DNA of 64,000 nucleotides, taken from NCBI GenBank assembly GCA_013373085.1, contig JABXIM010000057.1:1-64000 (forward strand), given 5' to 3'. Origin of the DNA: Oceanospirillaceae bacterium. GTDB lineage: Bacteria > Pseudomonadota > Gammaproteobacteria > Pseudomonadales > Balneatricaceae. Below are positions 34,825 to 43,928 of this stretch, piece after piece (within the stretch, counting starts at the first letter, position 1; each line of letters starts with the position of its first letter). Position numbers and translations under genes: made by a program. Below the pieces are notes generated by a model that had not been told where the DNA came from, made no database searches, and was given only the letters and a program-made list of their open reading frames with translations.

Positions 34825-34856
34825 AGAGGACAAGCTGATTCGTCGCAGGTGTCTGT

Positions 34857-35735
34857 ATGTTTGATATCAATATCATGGCGTTGTCTGGCCAGTTGCTGAT
34901 CGGGCTCATCAACGGCTCTTTCTATGCCCTGTTGAGCCTCGGGCTGGCGATCATTTTCGGCCTTCTGAACATCATCAACTTTACCCAGGGCGCGATGTAC
35001 ATGCTCGGCGCGTTCGTCGCTTGGTTCGGGCTCGACCTGGTAGGCCTCGACTATTGGGCGGCGCTGGTCGTTGCACCGGTGCTGGTGGGCGTGGTCGGCA
35101 TGCTGGTGCAGCGTTTCCTGCTGCGCCCGATCGCCAATGAGAACCACCTCTACAGCCTGCTGCTGACCATCGGCCTGGCGATGATCATCCAGGGCTTCTT
35201 CACCCATCTGTACGGCTCGTCCGGGCTGCCTTACGCGATGCCGGAGGCGCTGAAGGGCGGTTTCCGGCTGCCGTTCATGTACCTGCCGATGTATCGCGCC
35301 TGGGTGGTGGTCGCCGCGCTGGTGGTGTGCTTCGCGACCTGGTGGGTGATCGAGAAAACCCGCCTCGGCGCCTACCTGCGCGCCGGTACCGAGAATCCCC
35401 AGTTGATGCAGGCGTTCGGCATCAACGTGCCCCTGATCGTGACCGCGACCTTCGGTTTCGGCGTCGCGCTGGCGGCCTTCGCCGGGGTGATGGCAGCGCC
35501 GATCTACTCGGTCAGCCCCGAGATGGGCGCCAACCTGCTGATCGTGGTGTTCGCCATCGTGGTCATCGGCGGCATGGGGTCGATCGCGGGCGCCATCCTC
35601 GCGGGCCTGCTGATGGGCGTGATCGAGGGCCTCACCAAGTATTTCTATCCGGAAGCGTCCAGTACTGTGATTTTCCTCGTCATGGTGCTGGTGCTGATGC
35701 TCAAGCCCGCCGGCCTGTTCGGCAAAGAAGCCTGA
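34857..35735 (+). CDS. ABC transporter permease (LivH-like)
   Basis: A 292-residue membrane protein with eight or so hydrophobic segments. QLLIGLINGSFYALLSLGLAIIFGLLNIINFTQGAMYMLGAF is the standard LivH start, and GGMGSIAGAILAGLLMGVIEGLTKYFYPE near the end is the EAA-like loop that contacts the ATPases. It pairs with the LivM-like permease that follows after 10 bp. Confidence 0.93.
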   Translation: MFDINIMALSGQLLIGLINGSFYALLSLGLAIIFGLLNIINFTQGAMYMLGAFVAWFGLDLVGLDYWAALVVAPVLVGVVGMLVQRFLLRPIANENHLYSLLLTIGLAMIIQGFFTHLYGSSGLPYAMPEALKGGFRLPFMYLPMYRAWVVVAALVVCFATWWVIEKTRLGAYLRAGTENPQLMQAFGINVPLIVTATFGFGVALAAFAGVMAAPIYSVSPEMGANLLIVVFAIVVIGGMGSIAGAILAGLLMGVIEGLTKYFYPEASSTVIFLVMVLVLMLKPAGLFGKEA

Positions 35736-35745
35736 GGAGTATCGC

Positions 35746-36684
35746 ATGCGAATCAACAAGCTCTACCTGTCCCTGCTGGTGCTGGCGCTGCTGGCGCCGC
35801 TGGTGCTCTATCCGGTCTTCCTGATGAAGGTACTCTGCTACGGCCTGTTCGCCTGCGCCTTCAACCTCGTGCTGGGCTACGGCGGCTTGCTGTCGCTGGG
35901 GCACGCGGCCTTCCTGGGGACCGGCGCCTATACCACCGGCTATCTCGCGACCCGGGTGGGACTGACGCCCGAGCTCGCGATCCTGGCGGGCACCGCCGCG
36001 GCGGCCGCGTTGGGGGCCCTGTTCGGCAAGCTGTCGGTGAAGCGGGGCGGCATCTACTTCGGCATGATCACGCTGGCGCTGGCGCAGCTGGTGTTCTTCT
36101 TCTACCTGCAGGCGCCTTTCACCGGCGGCGAGGACGGCATGCAGGGCATCCCGCGTGGCGAGCTGTTCGGGCTGCTGAGCCTGGAGGACAACCTGACCCT
36201 GTACTACTTCGTGCTGGCGGTGTTCCTGCTGGGCTTCTGGGTGATTCACCGCACGGTGCACTCGCCGTTCGGCCAGGTCATGAAGGCGATCCGTGAGAAC
36301 GAGGCCCGGGCGATGTCCCTCGGCTACAACACCGACGACTTCAAGTGGCTGCTGTTTACGCTGTCTGCGGCCGTGGCCGGGTTGGCCGGCTCGACCAAAG
36401 CGCTGGTGTTCCAGCTCGCGTCCCTCAACGACGCCCACTGGCAGATGTCCGGCGAGGTGGTGCTGATGACGCTGCTCGGCGGCGTGGGCACCATCCTCGG
36501 GCCGCTGGCGGGGGCCGGCGTGATCGTGACGATCCAGAATCAGCTGTCGGGCGGGGAGCTGGGCAACTACATCCACATGATCATGGGCGCCATCTTCGTG
36601 ATCTGCGTGCTGGCGTTCCGCAGCGGCATCGTTGGTGAGATCCAGAAACTGGCAGGCCGGGGATTCTCACGACAGGGGCGCTAG
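35746..36684 (+). CDS. ABC transporter permease (LivM-like)
   Basis: A 312-residue membrane protein. LCYGLFACAFNLVLGYGGLLSLGHAAFLGTGAYTTGYL is the LivM signature, and SLGYNTDDFKWLLFTLSAAVAGLAGSTKAL and LGGVGTILGPLAGAGVIVTIQN are the later conserved parts. It completes the importer. The GAGGAG ribosome binding site follows the livH stop directly. The next gene, iscS-like, has its own motif (site D) and is separated by 336 bp. Confidence 0.93.
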   Translation: MRINKLYLSLLVLALLAPLVLYPVFLMKVLCYGLFACAFNLVLGYGGLLSLGHAAFLGTGAYTTGYLATRVGLTPELAILAGTAAAAALGALFGKLSVKRGGIYFGMITLALAQLVFFFYLQAPFTGGEDGMQGIPRGELFGLLSLEDNLTLYYFVLAVFLLGFWVIHRTVHSPFGQVMKAIRENEARAMSLGYNTDDFKWLLFTLSAAVAGLAGSTKALVFQLASLNDAHWQMSGEVVLMTLLGGVGTILGPLAGAGVIVTIQNQLSGGELGNYIHMIMGAIFVICVLAFRSGIVGEIQKLAGRGFSRQGR

Positions 36685-37020
36685 CAACCTGGCGGACCTG
36701 ACGCTGATCTACTCGGCTCGGGCATCCTGCTTCGCCCTACCTCCTGCATCCATGCAGTCGTGCGGAAAAGCCGATTCTGGCCGCTTTTTGAGCGATTGCT
36801 TGTTAAATAGAACCACTATTCGCCGCACAGTCGCTCAAAAAGCTGACTCAAAACGGACTTTCCCTCGCTACGATCGGTCAAGTCCGACAGGCCGCCAGGC
36901 TGCGCCGATACAGCCAGGCCTGGCGTGCTCCGGTGGGGAGTAACCCGATATTCGGTGTGTTTTTAGCCTTTTAGCTTTGTGATAAAGTGAATATTGAGAG
37001 CTAAATAGAGAGGGTATCTG
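36685..37020. repeat. Intergenic inverted-repeat elements before the cysteine desulfurase gene
   Basis: No gene is present. GCTTTTTGAGCGA (36783-36795) is mirrored by TCGCTCAAAAAGC (36831-36843). The outer parts also look inverted: GGCGGACCTGACGCTGATC near 36693 and the complement of GATCGGTCAAGTCCGACAG near 36871. The latter words also occur at 53517-53564, so this is probably one member of a dispersed repeat family. The right end holds the motif listed as site D. Confidence 0.55.
36971..36991. promoter_or_regulatory. Putative MarR operator, site D (iscS-like unit)
   Basis: Half-sites TTAGCTT and AAGTGAA separated by seven bases, 29 bp before the desulfurase start. The left half is a perfect consensus; the right half has two differences. 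An extra GAGCTAA lies a few bases further on. Confidence 0.55.
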
Positions 37021-38235
37021 ATGAGCGAAAATATTTACTTGGATTACTCGGCGACGACGCCGGTAGATCCCCGGGTCGCGGAGCTGATGTACCAGTACCT
37101 GACCCTCTCGGGGCGCTTCGGCAACCCCGCCTCCCGTTCCCATCAGTTCGGCTGGGAGGCTGAAGCGGCGGTCGAGAAGGCGCGCAAGCAGGTGGCCGAC
37201 CTGGTCAATGCCGATGCGCGCGAGATCGTCTGGACCTCCGGCGCGACTGAGTCCGACAATCTGGCGGTCAAGGGGGTGGCGCGCTTCTACCGTAAGAAGG
37301 GCAACCACATTGTAACCTCGAGCATCGAGCACAAGGCGGTGTTGGACTCCTGCCGATACCTGGAGCAGGAGGGCTTCGAGGTTACCTACCTGGACCCGGA
37401 CGACCAGGGCCTGATCCCGCCGCAGGCTGTGGCGGACGCCCTCACCGAGCGCACCACGCTGGTGTCCATCATGCATGCTAACAACGAGATCGGCACGGTG
37501 AACGATATTGCCGCGATCGGCGAGATCTGCCGCGAGCGGGACGTTTTCTTCCACGTCGACGCGGTTCAGAGCGCCGGCAAGGTGCCTATCGACCTGAAGA
37601 AGCTCAATGTGCACCTAATGTCGTTCACTGCGCACAAACTATATGGCCCCAAGGGGATCGGCGCCCTCTACGTGCGGCGCAAACCGCGGGTGCGGCTGGA
37701 AGCGCTGATACATGGCGGCGGCCATGAAAGGGGCATGCGTTCCGGCACACTGCCCACCCACCAGATCGTCGGCATGGGCGAGGCTTTTCGCATCGCTTCC
37801 GGGGAGATGGATAACGAGAACGCTCGCCTGCTCGCATTGCGTGAGCGCTTGCTGTCGGGATTCGACGGTATGGAGGAGGTGTACGTGAACGGCTCCCTTG
37901 AGCATCGCATCCCGGGCAACCTGAACATCAGCTTCAACTTCGTCGAGGGGGAATCACTGATGATGTCGCTCAAGGGGCTGGCGGTGTCGTCGGGATCGGC
38001 CTGCACCTCGGCGAGCTTGGAGCCCTCGTACGTGCTGCGGGCGCTGGGGCGAAGCGACGAACTCGCGCACAGTTCGCTTCGAATTACCCTGGGCCGTTTC
38101 ACCACAGATGAGGATATCGACAAAACGGTGGCGCTGATTCGCGCTGCCGTCATCAAACTGAGGGACCTGTCGCCGCTCTGGGACATGTACCAGGATGGTG
38201 TCGACCTTAGCAAGGTCGAATGGGTTAACCACTGA
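37021..38235 (+). CDS. Cysteine desulfurase, IscS type
   Basis: A 404-residue PLP enzyme removing sulfur from cysteine to give alanine and a persulfide. [20 protein letters not shown] is the IscS start; [11 protein letters not shown], the PLP Lys in [17 protein letters not shown] and the catalytic Cys in [21 protein letters not shown] are all present. The C-terminus [21 protein letters not shown] matches the IscU-binding tail of housekeeping IscS. Yet no iscR, iscU, iscA, hscA or fdx lies here; the neighbours are an ABC importer, cupin, amidase and monooxygenase. It is therefore probably an extra IscS copy recruited to the catabolic regulon. It may serve iron-sulfur assembly under load or an unknown sulfur step. 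Confidence 0.93.
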   Translation: MSENIYLDYSATTPVDPRVAELMYQYLTLSGRFGNPASRSHQFGWEAEAAVEKARKQVADLVNADAREIVWTSGATESDNLAVKGVARFYRKKGNHIVTSSIEHKAVLDSCRYLEQEGFEVTYLDPDDQGLIPPQAVADALTERTTLVSIMHANNEIGTVNDIAAIGEICRERDVFFHVDAVQSAGKVPIDLKKLNVHLMSFTAHKLYGPKGIGALYVRRKPRVRLEALIHGGGHERGMRSGTLPTHQIVGMGEAFRIASGEMDNENARLLALRERLLSGFDGMEEVYVNGSLEHRIPGNLNISFNFVEGESLMMSLKGLAVSSGSACTSASLEPSYVLRALGRSDELAHSSLRITLGRFTTDEDIDKTVALIRAAVIKLRDLSPLWDMYQDGVDLSKVEWVNH

Positions 38236-38265
38236 ACGCTCAACCTCAAAACGGGAGACTATTGA

Positions 38266-38637
38266 ATGATTAAAAAAGAACACAAGGAATTCTATACCGT
38301 CGACATGGCATCCGGTTGGGAAACCCCGGCGGGCTATCCGCAGGGGATCGAACAGAAGATACTTGCTGGCGCGCTTGATGAACCGGGTAAGTCCGGTACC
38401 CGAACCCGCCTGCTGCGCTTCGCGCCAGGGATCTTCACTACCGCGCCTTTCGTGCACGACTATTGGGAAGAGGTATACCTGGTGTCCGGCGACCTGACCG
38501 TGGGCAACGACGCGGAAGGCAAAGGGGGCGAGCCGTTCGAACCGAATACCTACGCCTGCCGTCCGCCGGGGGCCTACCACGGTCCGTTCAAGTCGGAAGG
38601 CGGCTGCGTGCTGCTGGAAATCCACTACTACGAGTAA
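38266..38637 (+). CDS. Cupin-domain protein
   Basis: A 123-residue single-domain cupin. RLLRFAPGIFTTAPFVHDYWEEVYLVSGDLTVG is the first cupin motif with His and Glu metal ligands, and YACRPPGAYHGPFKSEGGCVLLEIHYY is the second with its His. Small cupins act as dioxygenases, isomerases or ligand-binding proteins; this one is not assigned. It lies 30 bp after the desulfurase gene and before the amidase, so it is probably part of the same transcript. Confidence 0.82.
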   Translation: MIKKEHKEFYTVDMASGWETPAGYPQGIEQKILAGALDEPGKSGTRTRLLRFAPGIFTTAPFVHDYWEEVYLVSGDLTVGNDAEGKGGEPFEPNTYACRPPGAYHGPFKSEGGCVLLEIHYYE

Positions 38638-38776
38638 GCACCACTTCGCATGAAATCGTGCCCCGGGACCAACCCCACCTCCCGTCCCGGGCGCCGTTGC
38701 TTTGCCGCGGCCGGTTTCATGCATTTTCTTTTCGTGCCCATTCCCGGGCCCCTGTCAGATTCCGCAGGTAACAGTT

Positions 38777-40123
38777 ATGACGCGACTTACGATCAACCAG
38801 GCCGTCGCGCAGGCGCGCGGCAGCGAAGCGCAGGTGCAGCGCTGTTTCGACGAGATGGACCGGCAGCCGGAGCTGGCGGCCAGGGTCTTCACCCGGCAGC
38901 TTCGTGACCAGGCGCTGGCCCAAGCCAGGGCCTATGACAAGCTGCGGGAACAGGGCGTGCCTTTGCCGCCTTACGCGGGCATCCCGATCAGCATCAAGGA
39001 CCTGTTCGACATGGAAGGCGAAGTGACCCGTTGCGGCTCGCGGGTGCTGGACGACCGAGTACCGGCGGCCGCGGATGCCGAGGCGGTGCGCCGCCTGCGC
39101 AATGCAGGTTTCATCCCTGTTGGCCGTACCAGCATGACGGAGTTCGCTTACTCGGGACTGGGGCTGAATCCGCACTTCGGCACGCCAGAAAATCCCTGGG
39201 ATCGTGCCAGCGGACGTATTCCCGGGGGCTCTTCGTCCGGCGCCGCTGTGGCTGTGACCGACGGTATGGCGGTGGCGAGCCTCGGCACCGATACCGGTGG
39301 TTCCTGCCGCATCCCCGCGGCGCTGTGCGGCATCGTTGGCTTCAAACCGACCGCGACCAGGGTGCCGCAGACCGGCGTAACACCGCTTTCGACCAGCCTC
39401 GATTCCGTCGGGCCGCTCGGCGCCTCAGTTGAATGTGTGGCCATCCTCAACGACATTCTCGCCGGCGACGCGGTGACGCCGCTGGCGCCGGTGAAGCTGG
39501 AAGGGCTGCGCCTGGCGGTGCCTGAAACCCTGGTGCTGGACGGCATGGACGACACCGTTGCCGCGGCGTTCGAGCGCGCGCTGCAGTGGCTGAAGGCGGC
39601 GGACGTGCGCATCGAGCGCATCGCCCTGGCCGAGCTCGGCGAGCTGCCGGCGATCAACGCCAAGGGCGGTTTCGCGGCGGCGGAGGCCTGGGCCTGGCAC
39701 CGGGACCTGATCGCCGCACGACGTGACGTTTACGATCCCAACGTGGTGGTGCGCATCGAGAAAGGGCAGCACCAAGGCGCGGCGGACTACATCGACCTGC
39801 TCCGCGCCCGGGCGGATCTGCAGCGGCGCGTGGCGGCCATCACCGACCAGTACGATGCACTGCTGTACCCGACGGTGCCGACCGTGGCGCCGACCCTCGC
39901 TGAGCTGGAGGACCCGGCGCGCTTCAACGATGTGAACCTGCTGATGCTGCGCAACCCCTCGGTGGCGAATTTCCTCGACCGCTGCGCCCTGAGCCTGCCG
40001 TGTCACGCCCCCGGCAGCGCGCCGGTGGGGTTGATGCTGACCGGCGAGACCTGTGCGGACCGCCGCCTGCTGAGCATCGGCCGCGCGGTGGAGCGGCTGC
40101 TCGACGAAGCGCGGGGGGCCTGA
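38777..40123 (+). CDS. Amidase (amidase-signature family)
   Basis: A 448-residue amide hydrolase. The Ser-cisSer-Lys triad is visible: Lys in GIPISIKDLFD, Ser in GGSSSGAAVAVTDGMA and the nucleophile Ser in TDTGGSCRIPAALCG. The start at ATG 38777 follows a modest AGGTA; a start at 38702 would add 25 residues of unlikely sequence. In this cluster it may release an aromatic acid or phenol from an amide brought in by the ABC transporter, feeding the monooxygenase that follows. That order is inferred. A TTCG-loop terminator follows the gene. Confidence 0.9.
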   Translation: MTRLTINQAVAQARGSEAQVQRCFDEMDRQPELAARVFTRQLRDQALAQARAYDKLREQGVPLPPYAGIPISIKDLFDMEGEVTRCGSRVLDDRVPAAADAEAVRRLRNAGFIPVGRTSMTEFAYSGLGLNPHFGTPENPWDRASGRIPGGSSSGAAVAVTDGMAVASLGTDTGGSCRIPAALCGIVGFKPTATRVPQTGVTPLSTSLDSVGPLGASVECVAILNDILAGDAVTPLAPVKLEGLRLAVPETLVLDGMDDTVAAAFERALQWLKAADVRIERIALAELGELPAINAKGGFAAAEAWAWHRDLIAARRDVYDPNVVVRIEKGQHQGAADYIDLLRARADLQRRVAAITDQYDALLYPTVPTVAPTLAELEDPARFNDVNLLMLRNPSVANFLDRCALSLPCHAPGSAPVGLMLTGETCADRRLLSIGRAVERLLDEARGA

Positions 40124-40136
40124 GCCCCACGGTTTC

Positions 40137-40156
40137 CCCGGCGCTTCGGCGCCGGG
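40137..40156 (+). terminator. TTCG-loop terminator-like hairpin after the amidase gene
   Basis: CCCGGCGC-TTCG-GCGCCGGG, a perfect 8-bp stem with the very stable TTCG tetraloop, followed by TTTCATCTTTT. It separates the iscS-cupin-amidase unit from the flavin reductase-monooxygenase unit. Confidence 0.75.
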
Positions 40157-40215
40157 TTTCATCTTTTGAAAACAGCTAACTTATAAAGCTTGACTGAGAG
40201 TCTTTATTTGTTAAT

Positions 40216-40236
40216 ATAGCTTTGGAACAAAGCTAA
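40216..40236. promoter_or_regulatory. Putative MarR operator, site C (monooxygenase unit)
   Basis: Half-sites ATAGCTT and AAGCTAA separated by seven bases, one mismatch from the consensus, 20 bp upstream of the flavin reductase start and next to its AAAGGAG. Further half-site-like words (CAGCTAA, AAAGCTT) occur around 40173-40191, so a second site is possible. Confidence 0.65.
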
Positions 40237-40255
40237 TAAATAAAGGAGAAACGCC

Positions 40256-40732
40256 ATGCCTTTCGATTCAAGAGAGTTTCGCAACGCCCTGGGCCAGTTC
40301 CCCACCGGGGTCGCCATCATCACCGCCCAGGACGGCGACGATCAGCTGATCGGGATCACCATGAGTTCCTTCAACTCCGTTTCGATGGACCCGCCCCTGG
40401 TGCTGTTCAGCCTCGACCGCCGTGCGCTGAGCCTCGAGGCGATGGAGAAGGCGGATCACTACGCCGTCAACGTCCTGAGCCAGGACCAGCAGGACCTGTC
40501 CAACAAATTCGCCCGCGCAATGGAAAACAAGTGGGAAGATGTCGGCTTCGAGACCCGGACCACCGGCGCGCCGCTGCTGAACGGCGCCATCGCGCACTTC
40601 GAGTGCAAGCCGTACGCCCAGTACGACGGCGGCGACCACGTCATCTTCGTCGGTGAAGTCGTCAGCTACTCCAGCAGCGATCACAGCGCGCCGCTGGTGT
40701 TCTGTCGCGGCCGCTACGCCGAAATCGCCTGA
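40256..40732 (+). CDS. Flavin reductase (HpaC/FMN-binding split-barrel family)
   Basis: A 158-residue flavin reductase. FRNALGQFPTGVAIITAQDGD...GITMSSFNSVSMDPPLVLFSLDRRA is the standard split-barrel start, and the YAVNVLSQDQQDLSNKFA block follows. It reduces free FAD or FMN with NADH and passes the reduced flavin to a partner oxygenase, here clearly the HpaB-type enzyme encoded 46 bp downstream. An AAAGGAG ribosome binding site precedes the ATG. The promoter region holds site C. Confidence 0.9.
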   Translation: MPFDSREFRNALGQFPTGVAIITAQDGDDQLIGITMSSFNSVSMDPPLVLFSLDRRALSLEAMEKADHYAVNVLSQDQQDLSNKFARAMENKWEDVGFETRTTGAPLLNGAIAHFECKPYAQYDGGDHVIFVGEVVSYSSSDHSAPLVFCRGRYAEIA

Positions 40733-40778
40733 AACAACGGATCTTTCCCTTACTCTGAGAGCAACCGGAGCCAGCAAA

Positions 40779-42236
40779 ATGATAAAAACCTCAGCACAGC
40801 ACATCGAGTCCCTGCGCGACGGCCGCCAGGTCTACATCAACGGCGAGTTGGTGGACGACGTCACCACCCACCCGGCCTTTTCCAAGACCATCGAATGGCT
40901 CAGCAAGCTTTACGACTTCCAGCACGAAAACCAGGAGCTGATGACCACCGTCGACCCCGAGTCCGGCGAGCGCTACAACCGTATCTGGCAGCTGCCGAAA
41001 AGCCCGGAAGAGCTGAAGCAGCGCCGTGCCGCGCTGGAAGCCTGGACCGGCCTGAGCTGCGGCTTCCTCGGCCGTGCCCCGGACCACGTCGCCAGCTGCA
41101 TCTCCGGCATGGTGATGGGGATAGACCGGTTCAAACAATACGACGCCGAGCGCGCCGAGAACCTGCTGAACTACTACCGTTACGCCCGTGACAACGACCT
41201 CTACCTGACCTACGTCATCATCAACCCGCAGGCGGACCGCTCCAAGTCGGCCGGCGAGCAGAAGGACGAGTTCCTGGCGGCGGGCATCGCGGCCGAGGAC
41301 GACGAGGGCCTGACCATTCGCGGCGCCAAGATGCTGGCCACCGGCGGCATTATGGCCAACGAGGTGCTGGTCACATGCCTGCAGCCGCTGAAGAAGGGCG
41401 AGGAGGAGAAGTACGCGGTATCTTTCACCATCCCGATGAACGCGCCGGGGCTGAAGATCCTGTCCCGCAAGTCCTACTCCGAGCACAACGACAGCGTCTT
41501 CCAGAACCCGCTGTCCAGCCGCTTCGACGAGAACGACGCCCTGCTGTACTTCGATGACGTCAAGGTGCCCTGGGACCGCGTCTTCGTCCACCGCGACACC
41601 GACATGTGCCTGGCGCAGTTCCACGAGACCCCGGCCCACGTCTACCAGAACTACCAGGCGCAGATCCGCCTGATGGTGAAGATGCGTTTCCTGGCCGGCG
41701 TGGCGTACCGCACCGCCGAGATGAACGGCATCATCAACTTCCCGCCGGTGCGCGAGACCCTCGGTCAGATCGCGGCGGAAGCGGCGATCTCCGAGTCCTT
41801 CGTCAACGGCATGGAAAACAAGGGACGCTACGTCGGCGAATACTACGTGCCGGACCGCCACCTGTTGTACGCCGCCCAGGTGGTGGCGCAGCAGCTGTAT
41901 CCGAACTTCATCACCCGGCTGCGCGACTTGGCCGGTGGCGGCGTGATCATGCTACCGTCGTCCACAGAGGACTTCGCCAACCCGGAGATGCGGGCGATGA
42001 TCGAGAAAACGCAGCAGTCGCCGGTCGCCGATTCCGAGGAGCGAGTGAAGTTCTTCAATCTGGCCTGGGATGCCATCGGCTCCGAGTTCGCCTCGCGCCA
42101 CACCCAATACGAGATGTTCTACTCTGGCGCGACTTTCGTCACTAAAGGTGCTTCGTTCCGAACCTTCGACTGGAAGCAGAGCACCGGTCTACTGGACAGC
42201 TTCGCTTCCCAGTATGAACTGAAAGACGAAATCTGA
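40779..42236 (+). CDS. FADH2-dependent phenol monooxygenase (HpaB family)
   Basis: A 485-residue member of the 4-hydroxyphenylacetate 3-monooxygenase large-subunit family. SAQHIESLRDGRQVYINGELVDDVTTHPAFSK is the usual N-terminus; CGFLGRAPDHVASCISGM and NPQADRSKSAGEQ are conserved substrate/flavin parts; RVFVHRDTDM and AGGGVIMLPSS come later. It hydroxylates a phenol next to the ring hydroxyl using reduced FAD from its reductase. 4-Hydroxyphenylacetate is the textbook substrate, but the family also acts on other phenols. The start at 40779 follows CCGGAG. A hydratase of the homoprotocatechuate type ends at the left edge of the window, but the two loci are 40 kb apart. Confidence 0.9.
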   Translation: MIKTSAQHIESLRDGRQVYINGELVDDVTTHPAFSKTIEWLSKLYDFQHENQELMTTVDPESGERYNRIWQLPKSPEELKQRRAALEAWTGLSCGFLGRAPDHVASCISGMVMGIDRFKQYDAERAENLLNYYRYARDNDLYLTYVIINPQADRSKSAGEQKDEFLAAGIAAEDDEGLTIRGAKMLATGGIMANEVLVTCLQPLKKGEEEKYAVSFTIPMNAPGLKILSRKSYSEHNDSVFQNPLSSRFDENDALLYFDDVKVPWDRVFVHRDTDMCLAQFHETPAHVYQNYQAQIRLMVKMRFLAGVAYRTAEMNGIINFPPVRETLGQIAAEAAISESFVNGMENKGRYVGEYYVPDRHLLYAAQVVAQQLYPNFITRLRDLAGGGVIMLPSSTEDFANPEMRAMIEKTQQSPVADSEERVKFFNLAWDAIGSEFASRHTQYEMFYSGATFVTKGASFRTFDWKQSTGLLDSFASQYELKDEI

Positions 42237-42267
42237 GCCGGCTAACAAGTACCTATCAACCGTGTTT

Positions 42268-42294
42268 GGCCGCAGCTACGCTGCGGCCTTTTTT
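42268..42294 (+). terminator. Intrinsic terminator after the monooxygenase gene
   Basis: GGCCGCAG (42268-42275) pairs with CTGCGGCC (42281-42288) and is followed by six T. The group II intron remnant begins about three bases after the T run. Confidence 0.9.
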
Positions 42295-42296
42295 AT

Positions 42297-43250
42297 GTGC
42301 GCCAGGCATGGCGCGTAGCGTCTTGACTGGCGCTGTTCCGGTACGCGTGGTGGCGGCAAGATGACTTGACGGTGAGAGTACGCTATCGGCCCGGCAGAGG
42401 GAACGATTAGCCGAATGGCAAGGGTGTCCATCGCGATATGGAATCCTAAGGTAGCCGAAGGCAAAGCACTGGCTCGACGAACAAAAATCGCATAGGAGGC
42501 GGTCGACTTGGCTGATAAGTCGCATATCTTCAAAGCCCGGTATACTTGCGGCGGGTATAAGTGCGAAGGTCACGCGTCTTACCCTAGGAAGTCTGCCAGC
42601 CCGCCACTAGCTACCAGCGCCGCGAGGTGTTGGGGTCTGCTGGCAGAACTCAGCAGCGGTCATCGTAGGCCTGTCACCATAGGCTCAAGGAGCGAAACTG
42701 TTTGAAGGACGGAAACCCCGAGTTCTCGATGACGCAACAACACACCGACAAGTCGGCTGTGATGCTGGCTGCCGATCTCTATCCCAAAGGATAGTATCCG
42801 CTTGGTAAGCCGTCGGTGGTCCCAGCGGTCACGGTGGATGACGACCCGTTTCAAGGAGCTCAACTCCATCCTGCGTGGTTGGTTGAACTACTATCGCCCA
42901 CCTTGAAGTAACCGGCATGTTGCAGGAGTTGGATGGCTGGCTACGCCGTCACCTGCGCAAGATCCTGTGGCGTCAATGGAAGCGGGTGTCTACGCGCGCG
43001 AAGATGCTGATGCGGCGAAAACTGGAAGAAGCACGGCCAGGATCAGCGAGACCAATGGTCGCGGTCCTTGGTGGATAGCGGGTGCCTCGCATATGAACCA
43101 GGCGCTGCCGAGATGGCGGTTCGAGCGGTTGGGTCTGATCTTGCTCATGGTTCTGTATCGTCGTCTCAGGAGTACAACATGAACCGCAGTATACGGAACC
43201 GTACTTACGGGGGTGTGGGAGGACGGCGGGTCAAACCCGTCTCCTATGTG
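42297..43250 (+). mobile_element. Group II intron remnant with decayed maturase gene
   Basis: It begins GTGCGCCAGGCATGGCGC, a typical group II 5' end, and continues through GACGGTGAGAGTACG and GAATCCTAAGGTAGCC, both words of domain I. The middle, including most of the reverse transcriptase, is deleted. The maturase end survives in shifted frames: FKELNSILRGWLNYYRPP (stop at 42906), then LDGWLRRHLRKILWRQWKR...TRAKMLMRRKLEEA, then NGRGPWWIAGASHMNQALPRWRFERLGLI. The 3' part (GAACCGCAGTATACGGAACC and a GGAGGACGG...CGTCTCC stem) fits domains V and VI. The end at 43250 is approximate. The element separates the monooxygenase from marR. Confidence 0.82.
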
Positions 43251-43341
43251 ATGCAAACGGAAGCGCGGGCAGAGCTAGAAACTGCGCCGCGCGTGCAGCC
43301 CGCGACGAATATGAGCGAAAGCGCTAATTCCCGGCCAAGGC

Positions 43342-43902
43342 TTAACGCTGATCGAGCTCTGCCTTGGTGAGGTAGCTGGCAAGGCTTGAGGCGCGATCAC
43401 CGTTGCCGACCAGCCGGTTGAAGGTTGTCGCCATCGCCAGGAACTGATCATGATCCAAGCCGGTAAAGAGAACATCGTTCACCTGGCGCTGAACGGGTAC
43501 CAGGCTCTCGAGTGCTTCACCGCCCAGTTCGGTCACTTCGAGCTGGACGCGACGGGCGTCGTCCGGATCCTTTCGCTTGATCAGGTAGCCTTTCTTCGCG
43601 AGCTTGTTGGTCTGCAGCGTAATAAAGGCGCCGCTAAGGTGCAGGTGCTCCGCGAGGCTGTTGACGTGGACGGTACCGGTTTGCTGCAGATAGGCAGTGG
43701 CGATCAGGCAGGTATACTCGATGCCGGTCAGATCGATCAGTTTTCCGAACTCGCTGCGGATCGCCTCCAGCTTGCTAGAAAAAGCAAACATGTTATGGAT
43801 GAACTGGCGAAAACTCCGATCACTGTGATCGTCATCCAGTAATGACGGCAGGGTGACTGTTTTGCCCTTAGAGGGCGTTTCTGACTTTTTAGCGATGGCC
43901 AT
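43342..43902 (-). CDS. MarR-family transcriptional regulator
   Basis: A 186-residue winged-helix regulator. The HTH core is GTVHVNSLAEHLHLSGAFITLQTNKLAKKGYLIKRKDPDDARRVQLEVTELG, including the DDAR wing. The N-terminal 25 residues are a charged extension. It lies convergent to the monooxygenase unit across the intron remnant. Site E in its own promoter region matches motifs before four other units of the island. It is therefore the best candidate for the regulator of the whole set, probably repressing in the absence of an aromatic ligand, as HpaR-like MarR proteins do. That link is inferred. Confidence 0.9.
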   Translation of the reverse strand: MAIAKKSETPSKGKTVTLPSLLDDDHSDRSFRQFIHNMFAFSSKLEAIRSEFGKLIDLTGIEYTCLIATAYLQQTGTVHVNSLAEHLHLSGAFITLQTNKLAKKGYLIKRKDPDDARRVQLEVTELGGEALESLVPVQRQVNDVLFTGLDHDQFLAMATTFNRLVGNGDRASSLASYLTKAELDQR

Positions 43903-43928
43903 GCATGCAACACCTTAATATTTTATTG

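Noticed and set aside
34332-35759. A 475-codon minus-strand frame across the LivH-like permease
   Set aside because: It overlaps the binding protein and permease genes completely, and its His/Asp-rich composition is typical of an antisense frame.
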